A DNA stretch of 64,000 nucleotides. It comes from CAYFPS01 sp964345075 (GTDB taxonomy: Bacteria; CAIWAD01). Below are positions 1 through 9,571 of the stretch, piece by piece; within the stretch, counting starts at the first letter, position 1, and each line of letters opens with the position of its first letter. The notes beneath the pieces were generated by a model. That model was not told where the DNA came from and made no database searches. It saw only the letters and a list, made by a program, of their open reading frames with translations. The DNA lies in assembly GCA_964345075.1 (NCBI GenBank), contig CAYFPS010000013.1, forward strand, positions 1 to 64,000, given 5' to 3'. Both the position numbers and the translations under genes were made by a program.

Positions 1-3000
1 TTCACCCCCGGCCTCGAGCGCTATCTGGCCGATCATCCGGCCGAAAGCTCCGTGACCGTGCTTCTGGCCATGGCCCAGCAGGCGGACATCGCCACGCTGG
101 ATCAGCAGCTGCGCGACAACCAGGCCGAGCTCTGGGATCGTCACGAGCAGGTGATCGCCCTTTTGCAGAACACAGCCACGGCAAGCCAGGCAGATCTGCT
201 CAGTGAACTCGAGCAGCTTAAGGCCGCTGGCAAGATCGAGGCCTTCTACAGCCACTGGCTGGTCAATGGTGTTGTTGTTCATGGTGATGTCGCTACGCTG
301 CGTATGCTGGCTTCCCGCGCCGATGTGGAGCGCGCCGAGGCCAACCTTGAGGTCGAGCTGATCGATCCCGTCGAGCGCGCCCAGAAGGACGTGCCCTTCA
401 GCGACCGCAACAGCCGCGTGGCCACGCCCGGCATTCAGGCCATCAATGCGGACGATGTCTGGAACCTCTTGAGCATCGACGGTACCGGCGCGCTGGTCGG
501 TATTCTTGACACGGGCGTGGACGGAACGCATCCGGCCCTCAGCAGCCGTTATCGTGGCAACAATGGCTACCCGGACAGCGAATGCTGGTACGACGCGCTG
601 GGTGGCTATGCGACGCCCGGCGACTCGGGCTATCATGGCACGCACGTGATGGGCACCATCTGTGGTGGCGCTCCGGGTGAAGAAATCGGCGTGGCGCCGG
701 GTTCCCAGTGGATTGCTTCCAATGTGATTGGTGGCGGCACGGGCAGCGTCTTTGATAACGGCGTGATTGCTTCGCTGGAATTCATGGCCGATCCCGATGG
801 CAACCCGGGTACGATTGACGATGTGCCGGATGTGGTGCAGAACAGCTGGGGCGTCAACGAGGGCTTCAGCGGCTACACGGATTGCGACACCCGCTGGTGG
901 ACGGCCATCGACAATTGCGAAGCCGCCGGTGTCTGCCTGACCTGGTCCGCCGGTAACGAGGGTTCCGGTTCCATGACCCTGCGCAGCCCGGCCGACCGCG
1001 CGACCAGCCCCTACAACTGTTTCAGCGTAGGCAGCCTGCTGAATGACGGCAGCTCCATTTCCAGCTTCTCCAGCCGCGGACCTTCCGGTTGTGGCGGCGC
1101 TTATGCGATGAAGCCCGAAGTGATGGCTCCCGGATCGGACATCTGGAGCGCCCAGCCGGGTGGCGGCTACCAGTACCTGAGCGGTACATCCATGGCCGGC
1201 CCCCATGTGGCTGGTGTGGTTGCCCTGATGCGCGCGGCCAATCCCAATGTGGATGTCATCACCATCAAGCAGATCCTGATGGATACGGCCATCGATATGG
1301 GACCGGTGGTCGGCGAGGACAATGATTACGGTCATGGCCGGATTGACGCCTACGAGGCCGTTCTGGCCGTGATCAATGGTTTTGGAACTCTGCAGGGAAC
1401 CGTGAGCGATGCTTCCACGGGCAGCCCGATCAACGGTGCGCTGGTTAGCAACACCGCTGGCCCGCAGACAGCCTCGACCGATGCCAGCGGCGCTTACGAC
1501 ATGGTGCTGGCTCCCGACACCTATTCGATGACCTACGAAGCCTTTGGCTATGTCAGCCAGACGGTGAATGGCATCGTGGTTCCCGCGGACGGTACGGTTA
1601 CGCGCAATGTCGCGCTGGCAACGGCCCCTTCTGCGCTGCTTTATGGTTATGTCTATGACCCTGCCGGTGATCCGGTCAGCGGCGCGAGTGTTTTCATCAC
1701 CAATTACTCGATTGGTGGCGCCACGACTAATGGCCTTGGTTACTACGAGATGAGCCTGCCGCTGGGTTACACCTACAATGTTGCGGCTTCGCTTGCAGGG
1801 CTTGGCGCGGGATCCGGCTCTGTTGACTTTAATGCCGCCAGCCAGCTGAATCTGCAGTTGAGCCCGATTGAAGGTTTCGAGTCGGGCAACTTTGGTGGCT
1901 GGGACTGGACGAGCTCCGGTTCGGCCGCCTGGTTTGTGCAGTCGGGCACTGTTTATGAAGGCAGCTATGCCGCCCAGTCTGGTGTCATTACGGACAATCA
2001 GGTCAGCAGCATGTCTCTTGCCTTGAATGTGACCGAATCAAGCGAGATCGGCTTTGCCTACAGCGTCAGCTCTGAGTCGAGCTATGACCTCCTCGAGTTC
2101 TACATCGATGGCGCGCTGCAGAACGAGTGGTCGGGAACCATTGCCTGGACGGAAATCAGCTATCCGGTCAGTGCTGGTGCTCACACCTTTACCTGGACCT
2201 ACTCCAAGGACGGATCGGTCAGCACGGGCAGCGACTGCGCCTGGGTTGACGCCATTCAAATGCCGACCATGACCCCGCCAACCTATCCCGACATCGCGGT
2301 AAGCCCGGCCTCCTTCAATGTCAATGTGGTCGAGGGCACCGTAGGCAGCGGCAGCCTGGCAATCAACAATGTTGGCGAAAACATCCTTGAGTACAGCCTG
2401 TCCTTTGTGGACACCACACCGGCTGGTCGCAGCATGGCTGGGTCCACGGTCACGGCCGATGTCAGCAGCTTTGAGCCTGGCAGCTCGATTACCCTGAGCC
2501 TTTCCCACTACAATGCCTCTGATGACAACGAGTGGACATCGGGCATCGACATGGATCTGCCTGCTGGCGTGACGGTTACTGGCGGCACCAACTTTGTTGG
2601 CGGCTCGGCCGGCGACCTTGCCTATGACGGTGCGGTGGGTGACGGTGCTTTTGTTGCCTGGACGGATCCCAATGGTGGTTATGGTCAGGTCTATCCCGGC
2701 GAAACGGCCACAGCCACACTCTCCATCAGCATTGACGCTGGCTTTACCGGCGACATCACGATTCCCTGGACGATTGATGGTGATGTCTGGGGTGCGGACC
2801 CGCACAGCGTGGTTGGCAGCATTGTACTGACCAACAACGGCCCGGTTGTACCGCCTTTCCTGAGCTGGGACAATGGCAGCGGCAGCATGGGCATTGGTGG
2901 CAGCGTCACGGTCAACCTGAGCTTCGACGCAACCGACAAGACCATTGGTGTCTACACGGGTGAGCTCAGGATTGCCAACAACGATCCGGACGAAAACCCG

Positions 3001-3252
3001 ACCGTCATCCCGATTGTGATGAATGTGATGACGGCCGTGATGGACCCGACCGTCGTGATGATCGACTACACGGCAAGCGGTGTTGTGCTCAGCTGGACGG
3101 CCATGCCCGGCGCGCTGAACTACTCGGTTTACGAAAAGGTCGGCGACGGTGCCTGGACCCTGCGTTCAACGACAGGCGGAACCAGCTATCAGGCCAGCAC
3201 GGCCAGCCCGGCAGAGACGGTCAATCAGTATCGAGTGACAGTCAACTACTAG
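1..3252 (+). CDS. Secreted subtilisin-like serine peptidase (S8), 5'-truncated by window edge
   Basis: The reading frame is open from base 1, so the true start lies upstream; 1083 residues are visible. The S8 triad is intact: Asp about residue 170 (ILDTGVDG), His about 212 (HGTHVMG) and Ser about 397 (SGTSMAGPH). Two carboxypeptidase-regulatory-like beta-sandwich repeats follow (about 450-610), then an anchor-J/MAM-like module starting with a GFESGNFGGWDW stretch, an Ig-like region and a C-terminal FnIII-like module ending in YRVTVNY. The anchor-J and Ig-like parts closely resemble those of the M14 peptidase at 10031. The product is presumably an exported or surface peptidase; substrate unknown. 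A terminator follows directly. No TGTAWCAC octamer occurs here, unlike in its paralogues. Confidence 0.9.
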   Translation, partial: FTPGLERYLADHPAESSVTVLLAMAQQADIATLDQQLRDNQAELWDRHEQVIALLQNTATASQADLLSELEQLKAAGKIEAFYSHWLVNGVVVHGDVATLRMLASRADVERAEANLEVELIDPVERAQKDVPFSDRNSRVATPGIQAINADDVWNLLSIDGTGALVGILDTGVDGTHPALSSRYRGNNGYPDSECWYDALGGYATPGDSGYHGTHVMGTICGGAPGEEIGVAPGSQWIASNVIGGGTGSVFDNGVIASLEFMADPDGNPGTIDDVPDVVQNSWGVNEGFSGYTDCDTRWWTAIDNCEAAGVCLTWSAGNEGSGSMTLRSPADRATSPYNCFSVGSLLNDGSSISSFSSRGPSGCGGAYAMKPEVMAPGSDIWSAQPGGGYQYLSGTSMAGPHVAGVVALMRAANPNVDVITIKQILMDTAIDMGPVVGEDNDYGHGRIDAYEAVLAVINGFGTLQGTVSDASTGSPINGALVSNTAGPQTASTDASGAYDMVLAPDTYSMTYEAFGYVSQTVNGIVVPADGTVTRNVALATAPSALLYGYVYDPAGDPVSGASVFITNYSIGGATTNGLGYYEMSLPLGYTYNVAASLAGLGAGSGSVDFNAASQLNLQLSPIEGFESGNFGGWDWTSSGSAAWFVQSGTVYEGSYAAQSGVITDNQVSSMSLALNVTESSEIGFAYSVSSESSYDLLEFYIDGALQNEWSGTIAWTEISYPVSAGAHTFTWTYSKDGSVSTGSDCAWVDAIQMPTMTPPTYPDIAVSPASFNVNVVEGTVGSGSLAINNVGENILEYSLSFVDTTPAGRSMAGSTVTADVSSFEPGSSITLSLSHYNASDDNEWTSGIDMDLPAGVTVTGGTNFVGGSAGDLAYDGAVGDGAFVAWTDPNGGYGQVYPGETATATLSISIDAGFTGDITIPWTIDGDVWGADPHSVVGSIVLTNNGPVVPPFLSWDNGSGSMGIGGSVTVNLSFDATDKTIGVYTGELRIANNDPDENPTVIPIVMNVMTAVMDPTVVMIDYTASGVVLSWTAMPGALNYSVYEKVGDGAWTLRSTTGGTSYQASTASPAETVNQYRVTVNY

Positions 3253-3274
3253 GCCAGGAAATCAGGCTTTTCAT

Positions 3275-3308
3275 CCCCCCATCGCATTGAGCGGTGGGGG
3301 GATTTTTT
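3275..3308 (+). terminator. Rho-independent terminator of the S8 peptidase gene
   Basis: A run of six C and a run of six G form a G/C-rich stem around an ATCGCATTGAGCGGT core. It is followed by ATTTTTTG, about 20 bases after the peptidase stop codon. Confidence 0.85.
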
Positions 3309-3437
3309 GTGCCTGGTGGGAGCTTGTAAAGCAGGGGCGACACGTTGGATTTCGCTGTTCCCGATTGAGTTCCCGATTGCGTTTTCGAATTCGTCAAGAT
3401 CCCATGACATTTCAGGGAGAGCAGCCATCAGACTCAG

Positions 3438-3667
3438 CAGTCATTGAAAACCTTCGGCTGGATTCAGGTCTGTCAGGGCTGACAGGGTTTGAGAAATAGC
3501 TTTAGCTCCCCTGGCACTCCCCTGGCACTCCCCCGGCACCGAGCAGGCCAGTGGGTCAATTGTCGACGCAGTCGGCAAATGGCCCCTGGCGAAGTGCCGA
3601 ACTCATTCGGCACGGCTACCGCTTCAGGGAAGACCGTCTTCGGGCTGACGCAGAAGCGGACGGGCAC
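3438..3667. repeat. Structured intergenic repeat, copy A
   Basis: This element is shared with 9713-9956 and, for its 3' half, with 38252-38373. From 5' to 3' it holds a CAGTCATTGAAAA-type head, a CTGTCAGGGCTGACAG inverted repeat, short tandem CCCCTGGCACT units, a GGCCAGTGGGTCA block, the hairpin GTGCCGAAC/TCATTCGGCAC at 3594-3613, and a GAAGACCGTCTTC inverted repeat flanked by CCGCTTC and GAAGCGG arms. It fills most of the 508-base gap before the TetR gene. No credible protein is encoded. It looks REP/BIME-like or like a structured RNA element. Confidence 0.7.
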
Positions 3668-3760
3668 TCCCCCGGCACCATCCTGGCAGGTCAAAATCCT
3701 ACTTGCCAGTAAGCCCACTGTTCTTTATGCTTGTGGGCGATAATCTCGCGGGGGCAATAA

Positions 3761-4480
3761 ATGAATGAGCAGGATCGCGGCGCGGGCCCGGAACGCTTCC
3801 GTTCAGCGGCGGCTTCTGTGCAGCCGGGGCTTCCCAAGGGTGCCGGGGCCGATGGTCAGGAAGCCAAAGGTCTAGGCCGGCGCGCTCGTGAACAGGCTGC
3901 TCGCAGGCGCGAAATTCTGGAAGTCGCCCGACGGCTCTTTGCCCAGCGCGGCTACGGTGGTACGACCCTCGAGGACATTGCCAGACAGGCCGAATTTGCC
4001 AAGCCGACACTTTACCAGTTCTTTCCCGGCAAGGAAGACCTCTTCTACACGATCCTGCTTGAAGGTGCCGAGGACCTGCACCAGATCGTGGCCAAAGTCC
4101 GCTCGCAGGCCAACAGCAGTTCGCAGCAATTCCGCGCTCTGGGCATCATGTTCCTGATTTACTTCCGCAAGAATCTGGATTTTTTCCTGATCTGGCGACA
4201 ATTCCGCGAACGACTCCGGCGCGACAGCCAGCTAATGCTCCACGCCAAGGCGCAAAAAAGCTACGCAGACCTCGAGGCGCGTATTGTTGAGATTCTAAGG
4301 CAGGGGATGGATCTGGGTGAGCTTCAACCGATGGATGCCAACCGTGTGGCCATTATCTTTCTGGAATCACTGGCGGTTTACACCCACGCCTTTCAGGAGG
4401 GCGGTGAAATTCGCACGGCCAATGAAATGGCGGATGAATTGATGAAGCTCTTCCTGAACGGCTTGATGGTCAAGGCTTAA
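3761..4480 (+). CDS. TetR/AcrR family transcriptional regulator
   Basis: This 239-residue protein has an N-terminal extension of about 40 polar residues and then a typical TetR DNA-binding domain: an ARRLFAQRGYGGTTLEDIA helix pair and the recognition helix region KPTLYQFFPGKEDLF. The C-terminal helical ligand/dimer domain is not assignable to a specific ligand. The ATG follows a G-rich stretch (CGGGGGCAATAA). It converges with the lipoprotein gene at 4477, the two stop codons overlapping by a few bases, so its target is not obvious from operon context. The upstream gap is filled by a terminator and repeat copy A. Confidence 0.88.
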   Translation: MNEQDRGAGPERFRSAAASVQPGLPKGAGADGQEAKGLGRRAREQAARRREILEVARRLFAQRGYGGTTLEDIARQAEFAKPTLYQFFPGKEDLFYTILLEGAEDLHQIVAKVRSQANSSSQQFRALGIMFLIYFRKNLDFFLIWRQFRERLRRDSQLMLHAKAQKSYADLEARIVEILRQGMDLGELQPMDANRVAIIFLESLAVYTHAFQEGGEIRTANEMADELMKLFLNGLMVKA

Positions 4481-6000
4481 TAGCCGCCGTTGATCACAAT
4501 GCGCGTAGGAAAGTCGTAGTCGGTCCAGGATCCGGTGACCTCCCCATTCGGGTCAAGCCTCAGCACGCGATTGCGCTCGCTGTCCAGAACCCAGGCATGA
4601 TCATCGATGCGATTGAAGGCCAGATCCTTCGGGAAGAGCAAGCCCGTGTATTCCGCCTGACGCTGGTTGAAGAAGTAGCGACTGGCACTTCCGCCCAGAC
4701 CACGATCAAGCACCCAGCAAAGGCCTTCTGTCGAAGCCGTCGCCAGCGCGACCGGATTTTCAAATCCCGTAACCACAAGACTGTCAAGGCCATTTGCCTG
4801 ATGTCGCACAATCAGGCCATCCTCGCGCTCGGCCACCCAGCAGGCGCCGGTCGAATCTTCAACGCTGATTGCCGCAGGATAGGGATAGGGGCCGTGGGCG
4901 CGCAGGTGCTCGCTGGAATCCGCCCACGCGATATCACCTTCAAAGCCATCAAAGAGATGATAGACCTGACCTCTTCCCTCATCGCAGATCCAGAGGGCTC
5001 CGCTGTGCTGATTGACGTCAATGTCATTGGGCCGGTCTAGTCCGCCGACGCGGCGCAGAACCTGATCACCCTGCAGGCTCAATTCCAGAACCTGCGCACT
5101 GTCCTCATCAATCACAAAGAGGGAACCCGTGCGATACCAGCTGCGCAGTTTTTTGGGTCGAAAAGCAGGTGCCGCTTCGCTAAAGACCAGCTCGCCCGAA
5201 AGGTTGATTGCGTGAAGGGCTGCTGGCCGGGCCTCGGCTAGCCAGACCCTGCGATTTTCTGGATCTACTTCAATGTCAACAAGATCCGTGAACCCACTCA
5301 GCCGCAGCAACTCGTCGCCGATGCTGGAGAGCTTGACGATCTCCTGCTGGCCCTGATTGAGAATCCACGCACAGCCAACTTCCGTGTAGACCTTGACGTA
5401 AACAGTGTCACTGGCCTCTGCACCGTAGGCATCCTGTGCCGTCACGCTTGCCCAGGCGTGCATGGTCGAATCGGGCAGCACCCAGCGCGCACTTTCACCG
5501 GAAGCGTCAAGAAAATGACCCCAGGGGCTTGACCAGAAAAGCTCGACGGCGTGGCCATCGGGATCCGAGGCGGCCGCAAAAAGCTGCAGGGTGTTTCCAT
5601 TGAGCACCGTGCTGTCCGCCGCATAACTGTAAAGGATGCTTGGCGGCTGATTGTCAATCCAGAAGCTCAGCGTATCGGCAGCCAGGTTGCCAAGGGCATC
5701 CTCCACCGTGTAGATCATGTGGATATTGGCGGCACTGTCGGGGCTGGCCCAGCTGGCTGAATCCGTGCTCTGACTAAGCATGCGCCCGTGGCTGGGAAGC
5801 CAGACTGCCGAAAGACTGTCGCCTTCAGGATCGACAACATCCACGTGAAAACTCAGGGTGTTGGAAGGCACCAGAGCCCCTTCCACACGCAGATTTGCGA
5901 TTTCAGGGGCAAGGTTGATTTCTTCGGCCGGGTCGCTGGCACAACCTGCATACCAGCAGGTAGAAATAATAACCGATAAGTAAAATCGTTGATGCTTCAT
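4477..6000 (-). CDS. Lipoprotein with Ig-like domains and a beta-propeller (NHL-like) domain
   Basis: I chose the ATG at 6000 because it gives a short lipoprotein signal peptide with lipobox YAGC at about residues 16-19 (Cys 19); longer upstream starts lack one. The product is 507 residues. Residues about 25-210 contain two Ig/cadherin-like repeats with VVDPEGDSLSAVW and ASDPDGHAVELFW signatures. Residues about 215-507 form a repeat array typical of NHL/SMP-30-like propellers (for example GLDRPNDIDVNQHSGALWICD). The start overlaps the stop of the upstream gene as ATGA, so the two are translationally coupled. Likely located in the envelope; a sensing or binding role is inference. Confidence 0.75.
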   Translation of the reverse strand: MKHQRFYLSVIISTCWYAGCASDPAEEINLAPEIANLRVEGALVPSNTLSFHVDVVDPEGDSLSAVWLPSHGRMLSQSTDSASWASPDSAANIHMIYTVEDALGNLAADTLSFWIDNQPPSILYSYAADSTVLNGNTLQLFAAASDPDGHAVELFWSSPWGHFLDASGESARWVLPDSTMHAWASVTAQDAYGAEASDTVYVKVYTEVGCAWILNQGQQEIVKLSSIGDELLRLSGFTDLVDIEVDPENRRVWLAEARPAALHAINLSGELVFSEAAPAFRPKKLRSWYRTGSLFVIDEDSAQVLELSLQGDQVLRRVGGLDRPNDIDVNQHSGALWICDEGRGQVYHLFDGFEGDIAWADSSEHLRAHGPYPYPAAISVEDSTGACWVAEREDGLIVRHQANGLDSLVVTGFENPVALATASTEGLCWVLDRGLGGSASRYFFNQRQAEYTGLLFPKDLAFNRIDDHAWVLDSERNRVLRLDPNGEVTGSWTDYDFPTRIVINGGY

Positions 6001-7457
6001 TGGATAAGCACCTGCTCGCTGGTTTCGTAGAAGAGTCTCTCGCGCGCGCGTTCGCACCAGTCATCAAGCAGGCGCTGGTTCAACCTGCTCCGCTCTGCGG
6101 AATCGGGCATACCCTGCGCGAGATGGTCCTTGGGGAGCCACTCCAGGCGCTCACGGCCCTGGCTGCGGCTGTCGAGAGTGGTTGTCAGTGGCGGTCCTGC
6201 CCCGTCAACCTCATGCAGGCGCACCATTGCTTCAAGTTCGGCTTGCGGGCGCGATCGTCTTAGCAGCCCAGCCAGATTGAAGCGCTGCTCGCTCCAGGGT
6301 TCGTGTCGTGCCAGATCTACGGTCAAGATGTAGTCGGCATCCAGCAACTGCCCCAACTGATTCACCCAGTCCGGACTCTGACCGGGCTCAAGATGACGCT
6401 GGGCAATGGCTTGCCTGACGGTTTCGGCCGAAATCACAACCAGACTTGTATCCTGTTCAATGGCCTGCCGCAAGGCCGGAAATACCCAGTCATCAACAAG
6501 ATCCTGTTGCTTTCCAAGGGGGAGAAGAGCAACGCGCAGCGGTAGATAGGGAAGCCTGCCCGCCTTTTTCAACAGCTCCGGGGCGCCGGGTTCAAGGCTG
6601 AAACCGGGAATTTCATTCCGGTCACGCAGCCGCCTGAGGACAGGTTCACGCAGGTAGCGGTTGCGAACACGCACTTCAACGGGCGGTGTACGCGTCCAGA
6701 CCAGGCCGGCATAAAGTCCGACCCGGTCCAGTCCATAAAGCAGGCGCTGCTCCATGCCGGTTCTGAACTGAAGCCCAAAAGGCAGCCTTGCACCAATGCC
6801 GGCCGAAAACAGGAAGCTGCTGGATTTGTCGTCCGTGCGAATTTCCTGACCAAGTTCTGTTTCGAGAAAGGCCAATTGATTGAGGAAGCGATAACGCAGC
6901 CCGCTGCCCCAAATCATGACTGTGTTTTCGTTGTTATCGTCCGTGCGAATGCCGCCATATGCCTGAAGGGAAAGTGCGGACGGACTCTCGGGCAGGCCAA
7001 GATGCTCCACATGGGCCAGGCTTTCCCATTGAACACGACGGCTTGTCCAGCTGGGAAAACCGGCGAGTTCCTTTCTGTACCCGCTGGGAACCGTCACTGT
7101 CTGGCGGATTCCAATGTTGATCCCCGGCAGGCTGCGCAGGTCATTGTGCCAGGCAATTCCAGCGCTGATATCACCCTGGCCGCTTTTGCTGTAATCCTGC
7201 TGGCTTTCCATCATGAAGGGAAGCGAAAGGTTGATCGACCAATGTGGCGAGACGCCCAGCGTCATCGAAAAGGCCGCCTCGCTGCGGGAACTATCCTCTT
7301 CGAAGAGGAACTGCTTGCCGGACATGGACATCTGAAATGAGCCCGTCCGTGCATCACCCAGAAAGGGCAGGAGGTCATCGTGGCGGACTCTGGCCTCAAG
7401 CAAATGGCCCAGGCCAAGCCCCAGCAGCAGGATCGAGCTGCAAATGATTGGCTTCAT
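5997..7457 (-). CDS. Outer-membrane protein with C-terminal CsgG/TolB-N-like domain
   Basis: The ATG at 7457 starts a clear signal peptide (MKPIICSSILLLGLGLGHLL); the longer open frame upstream has none. The product is 486 residues. The N-terminal about 300 residues show alternating amphipathic strands with aromatic ends (HWSINLSLPFMMES, SAGIAWHNDL) and look like an outer-membrane barrel. The C-terminal about 150 residues (RVALLPLGKQQDLVDDWVF, then LLDADYILTVDL) resemble the nucleotide-independent alpha/beta fold of CsgG/TolB N-terminal domains, which help assemble envelope complexes. It is the first gene of a two-gene operon with the lipoprotein. Function unknown; family placement is by pattern only. 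Confidence 0.6.
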   Translation of the reverse strand: MKPIICSSILLLGLGLGHLLEARVRHDDLLPFLGDARTGSFQMSMSGKQFLFEEDSSRSEAAFSMTLGVSPHWSINLSLPFMMESQQDYSKSGQGDISAGIAWHNDLRSLPGINIGIRQTVTVPSGYRKELAGFPSWTSRRVQWESLAHVEHLGLPESPSALSLQAYGGIRTDDNNENTVMIWGSGLRYRFLNQLAFLETELGQEIRTDDKSSSFLFSAGIGARLPFGLQFRTGMEQRLLYGLDRVGLYAGLVWTRTPPVEVRVRNRYLREPVLRRLRDRNEIPGFSLEPGAPELLKKAGRLPYLPLRVALLPLGKQQDLVDDWVFPALRQAIEQDTSLVVISAETVRQAIAQRHLEPGQSPDWVNQLGQLLDADYILTVDLARHEPWSEQRFNLAGLLRRSRPQAELEAMVRLHEVDGAGPPLTTTLDSRSQGRERLEWLPKDHLAQGMPDSAERSRLNQRLLDDWCERARERLFYETSEQVLIQ

Positions 7458-7697
7458 GAGGTGAATCCGGGAATGGAATCTTGCTTCAGCATACCGGGGC
7501 CATAGAGCAAAGTGCGTGCCGAAACAAGAAAATGACGCGACAAAACGAGGGCTGGCGGAAAGTGGTTGCACAGCAAGAGGAATTTTGCTTCTCTTGGGTC
7601 GGAAAACATGCCCCTGCACCTGCCCCCACCCAGGCGAAGCCACTCAGCGGCAAGACTTTCCCCTGTTCATCGTCAATTGCGGAAAAGGAGAGCTCTG

Positions 7698-8603
7698 TTG
7701 AAGGTCATTCCCCTCGTCTTTGCCATGCTGCTTCCGGTCATGGCTTTTGCCCAGCAAGGACTGCTTTATGTGCAGGGCGGTCTTGAGTTCAGCTACAGCC
7801 AGCTCTTCGGTGATTTCGACGGCGAATTCACGGTAGAGGGCGTTATTGATACCACCGATTTCCTGCCCAGCTTTGATGAGGGCGTGGGCGGCTACTTGAG
7901 TGAGGCCGATTCCACGGGTAGTCAGACGCTCTTAAGCCTTTCGGGCAAGCGAGAGATCAGCGGAAACGATACCAGCTACCATGCCTTCGGGCTCCTGTAC
8001 CGGCCAGATGGTCTGGTTGAGAGTGGAAGCGAATCCAACCCCACGGCCACGGCCCAGTTCTTCTTCCTTTACGGCATGGACAGTCTGGCCTTTCCGACAG
8101 AGCTGCCCGACAGCCTTGATATTGAGGAAATCCTGGGGGCAATTTCAGCAGAGCAGAAGATCATTGGCTTTGCAACGTCGCTAAGTCTGCAGGTGGATCC
8201 GACAGAGATCAGCTTTACTTTTGCAGGGCTTGGTTTGCCTTTGGGCAGCACAAATCCCCTGGAGGCTGTAAGTGTTGAAGGGGGCAGTTGCTGGATGGAG
8301 GGCGTTCCGATGAACGCCGTTGATGATCCAGTCGTCCTGCGCCCGGAAGGCCTGCATCTACTTGCCGCCCCCAACCCCTTTAATCCGGTTACGCGTTTGA
8401 GCTGGAATCAGCCTGTTGCTGCCGATGCCAGAATCCGTGTGTACAATCTGGCTGGTAAATTGGTTTACCAGTCAGTAGGCAGCTTTGTGCAGGGGCCGGC
8501 TGAGCATCGAGTTGGTGTGAGCCGCCTGACTTCTGGCCCTTATATTGCCATCGTTGAGACGGCCGGCTACTCTGAATCACAGCCCATGCTTCTATTGAAA
8601 TAG
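7698..8603 (+). CDS. Exported protein with T9SS-type C-terminal sorting domain (FlgD-Ig-like)
   Basis: I prefer the TTG start at 7698: it lies seven bases after AAAGGAG (7684-7690) and gives an immediate signal peptide (KVIPLVFAMLLPVMAFA). The product is 301 residues. The central part is unassigned. The last about 80 residues begin with AAPNPFNPVTRLSW and continue as RIRVYNLAGKLVYQ to a final strand, the hallmark layout of the T9SS type-A/FlgD-Ig-like C-terminal domain. In Bacteroidetes this domain directs passage across the outer membrane. The frameshifted VOC gene follows after 10 bases. The upstream 240-base gap is shared with a divergent operon, so it must hold two promoters; none is convincing by eye. 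Confidence 0.75.
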   Translation: MKVIPLVFAMLLPVMAFAQQGLLYVQGGLEFSYSQLFGDFDGEFTVEGVIDTTDFLPSFDEGVGGYLSEADSTGSQTLLSLSGKREISGNDTSYHAFGLLYRPDGLVESGSESNPTATAQFFFLYGMDSLAFPTELPDSLDIEEILGAISAEQKIIGFATSLSLQVDPTEISFTFAGLGLPLGSTNPLEAVSVEGGSCWMEGVPMNAVDDPVVLRPEGLHLLAAPNPFNPVTRLSWNQPVAADARIRVYNLAGKLVYQSVGSFVQGPAEHRVGVSRLTSGPYIAIVETAGYSESQPMLLLK

Positions 8604-8613
8604 GAGAGATCCG

Positions 8614-8984
8614 GTGGCAAAGGTCGCCATTACCGGCTTGAATGTGATCGCCTCCCATGTCAGTAACATGGAGCGCTCGCTTCATTTCTATCTTGATGTG
8701 CTGGGCTTTGAGCCTGGTGAAAAATGGGTCCCGGGCAGATTGTCAAAGCCGGCGATTTACTGATCTACCTCGAGCCAGGAACAGGCAGGGGCAAGCCTGA
8801 TCCGGATGGAAAGTCGGGATTCAGTCCATGCCTGGCAGTTGAATCAGTAAAACAAAGCTATCAAGAACTTGTTGCAGCTGGTGTTACCATGTTGGAGCCC
8901 TATCGCGAATTCGCGCCGGATTTTGGCTTTTTTCGGCTGGCCGATCCTGATGGTTATGCCATTGAAATTGCCGGCCGCCCCTGA
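8614..8984 (+). pseudogene. VOC/glyoxalase-family protein gene, split by a frameshift near 8720
   Basis: A GTG at 8614, seven bases after AGGAGA, opens a frame reading MAKVAITGLNVIASHVSNME and then a typical VOC strand (RSLHFYLDVLGFEPGEKW). It stops within 50 codons. The rest of the fold, with GDLLIYLEPGTG and the C-terminal metal-ligand region FFRLADPDGYAIEIAG, continues in the -1 frame from about 8721 to 8984. The switch falls at an AAAAATGGG run. A single-base indel, real or from assembly, would restore a protein of about 123 residues. Glyoxalase/dioxygenase superfamily; substrate unknown. Confidence 0.75.
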
Positions 8985-9072
8985 TGCAAAAGCGGGTGGG
9001 TTTGGTCGGAAGATTGACTGAAGTGACGGTTTCACGGGCGATTGATCGCCACGATAAAAGGAGGACAGGGGC

Positions 9073-9531
9073 GTGAGTACGGCCTATGTCAAACGAATCG
9101 GTACTGTTCGTAACGAAGTTGCCCTGCCCGTCGATGAGGGTTGGGGCGATGTCGTAAGCACCATTGAGCTCCTGCCACAATATCAGGCCGGGCTCGAGAG
9201 CCTGAATCAGTTTTCGCATGCATTGATTGTTACCTACTTCCACCTGAGCGCCTATGCGCCGGAGAAGCACCTGAAGCGCAGGCCCCGCTGGCGTGAGGAT
9301 ATGCCGGAGGTTGGCATTTTCGCACAACGCGCCAAGGACCGGCCCAATCCGCTGGGCATAACGGCCGTTGAGATCATCAAGATCGAGAATGGCAATCTTG
9401 TGGTTCGCGGGCTGGATGCAATCAACCAGACACCCGTTCTGGACATCAAGCCCTACTACCCGGAATATGATCATGTGGCCAATGCCAGGGTTCCCGAGTG
9501 GGAGCACCGGCTGATGAACGGCTACTTTTGA
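9073..9531 (+). CDS. trmO: tRNA t6A37 N6-methyltransferase TrmO (TsaA/YaeB family)
   Basis: This 152-residue protein begins at GTG, eight bases after a strong AAGGAGG. It carries the family hallmark DRPNPLG at about residues 89-95, preceded by GIFAQRAK, and the downstream GLDAINQTPVLDIKPY segment. TrmO uses S-adenosylmethionine to methylate N6-threonylcarbamoyladenosine at position 37 of some tRNAs. The length matches the core domain without the C-terminal extension of the E. coli enzyme. A tsaE gene for the upstream t6A modification lies in the same window at 63062. A terminator follows at 9572. Confidence 0.93.
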   Translation: MSTAYVKRIGTVRNEVALPVDEGWGDVVSTIELLPQYQAGLESLNQFSHALIVTYFHLSAYAPEKHLKRRPRWREDMPEVGIFAQRAKDRPNPLGITAVEIIKIENGNLVVRGLDAINQTPVLDIKPYYPEYDHVANARVPEWEHRLMNGYF

Positions 9532-9571
9532 GATGTGGCATGCCACCATTCTGGGTGGCACGGAAGATAAG

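Noticed and set aside
52..60. GTG at 52 as start of the first peptidase gene
   Set aside because: The frame is open to base 1, and this GTG gives neither signal peptide nor ribosome site.
3500..3540. Tandem CCCCTGGCACT units as a CRISPR array
   Set aside because: Units are too short, adjacent without spacers, and are part of a larger intergenic repeat; no cas genes.
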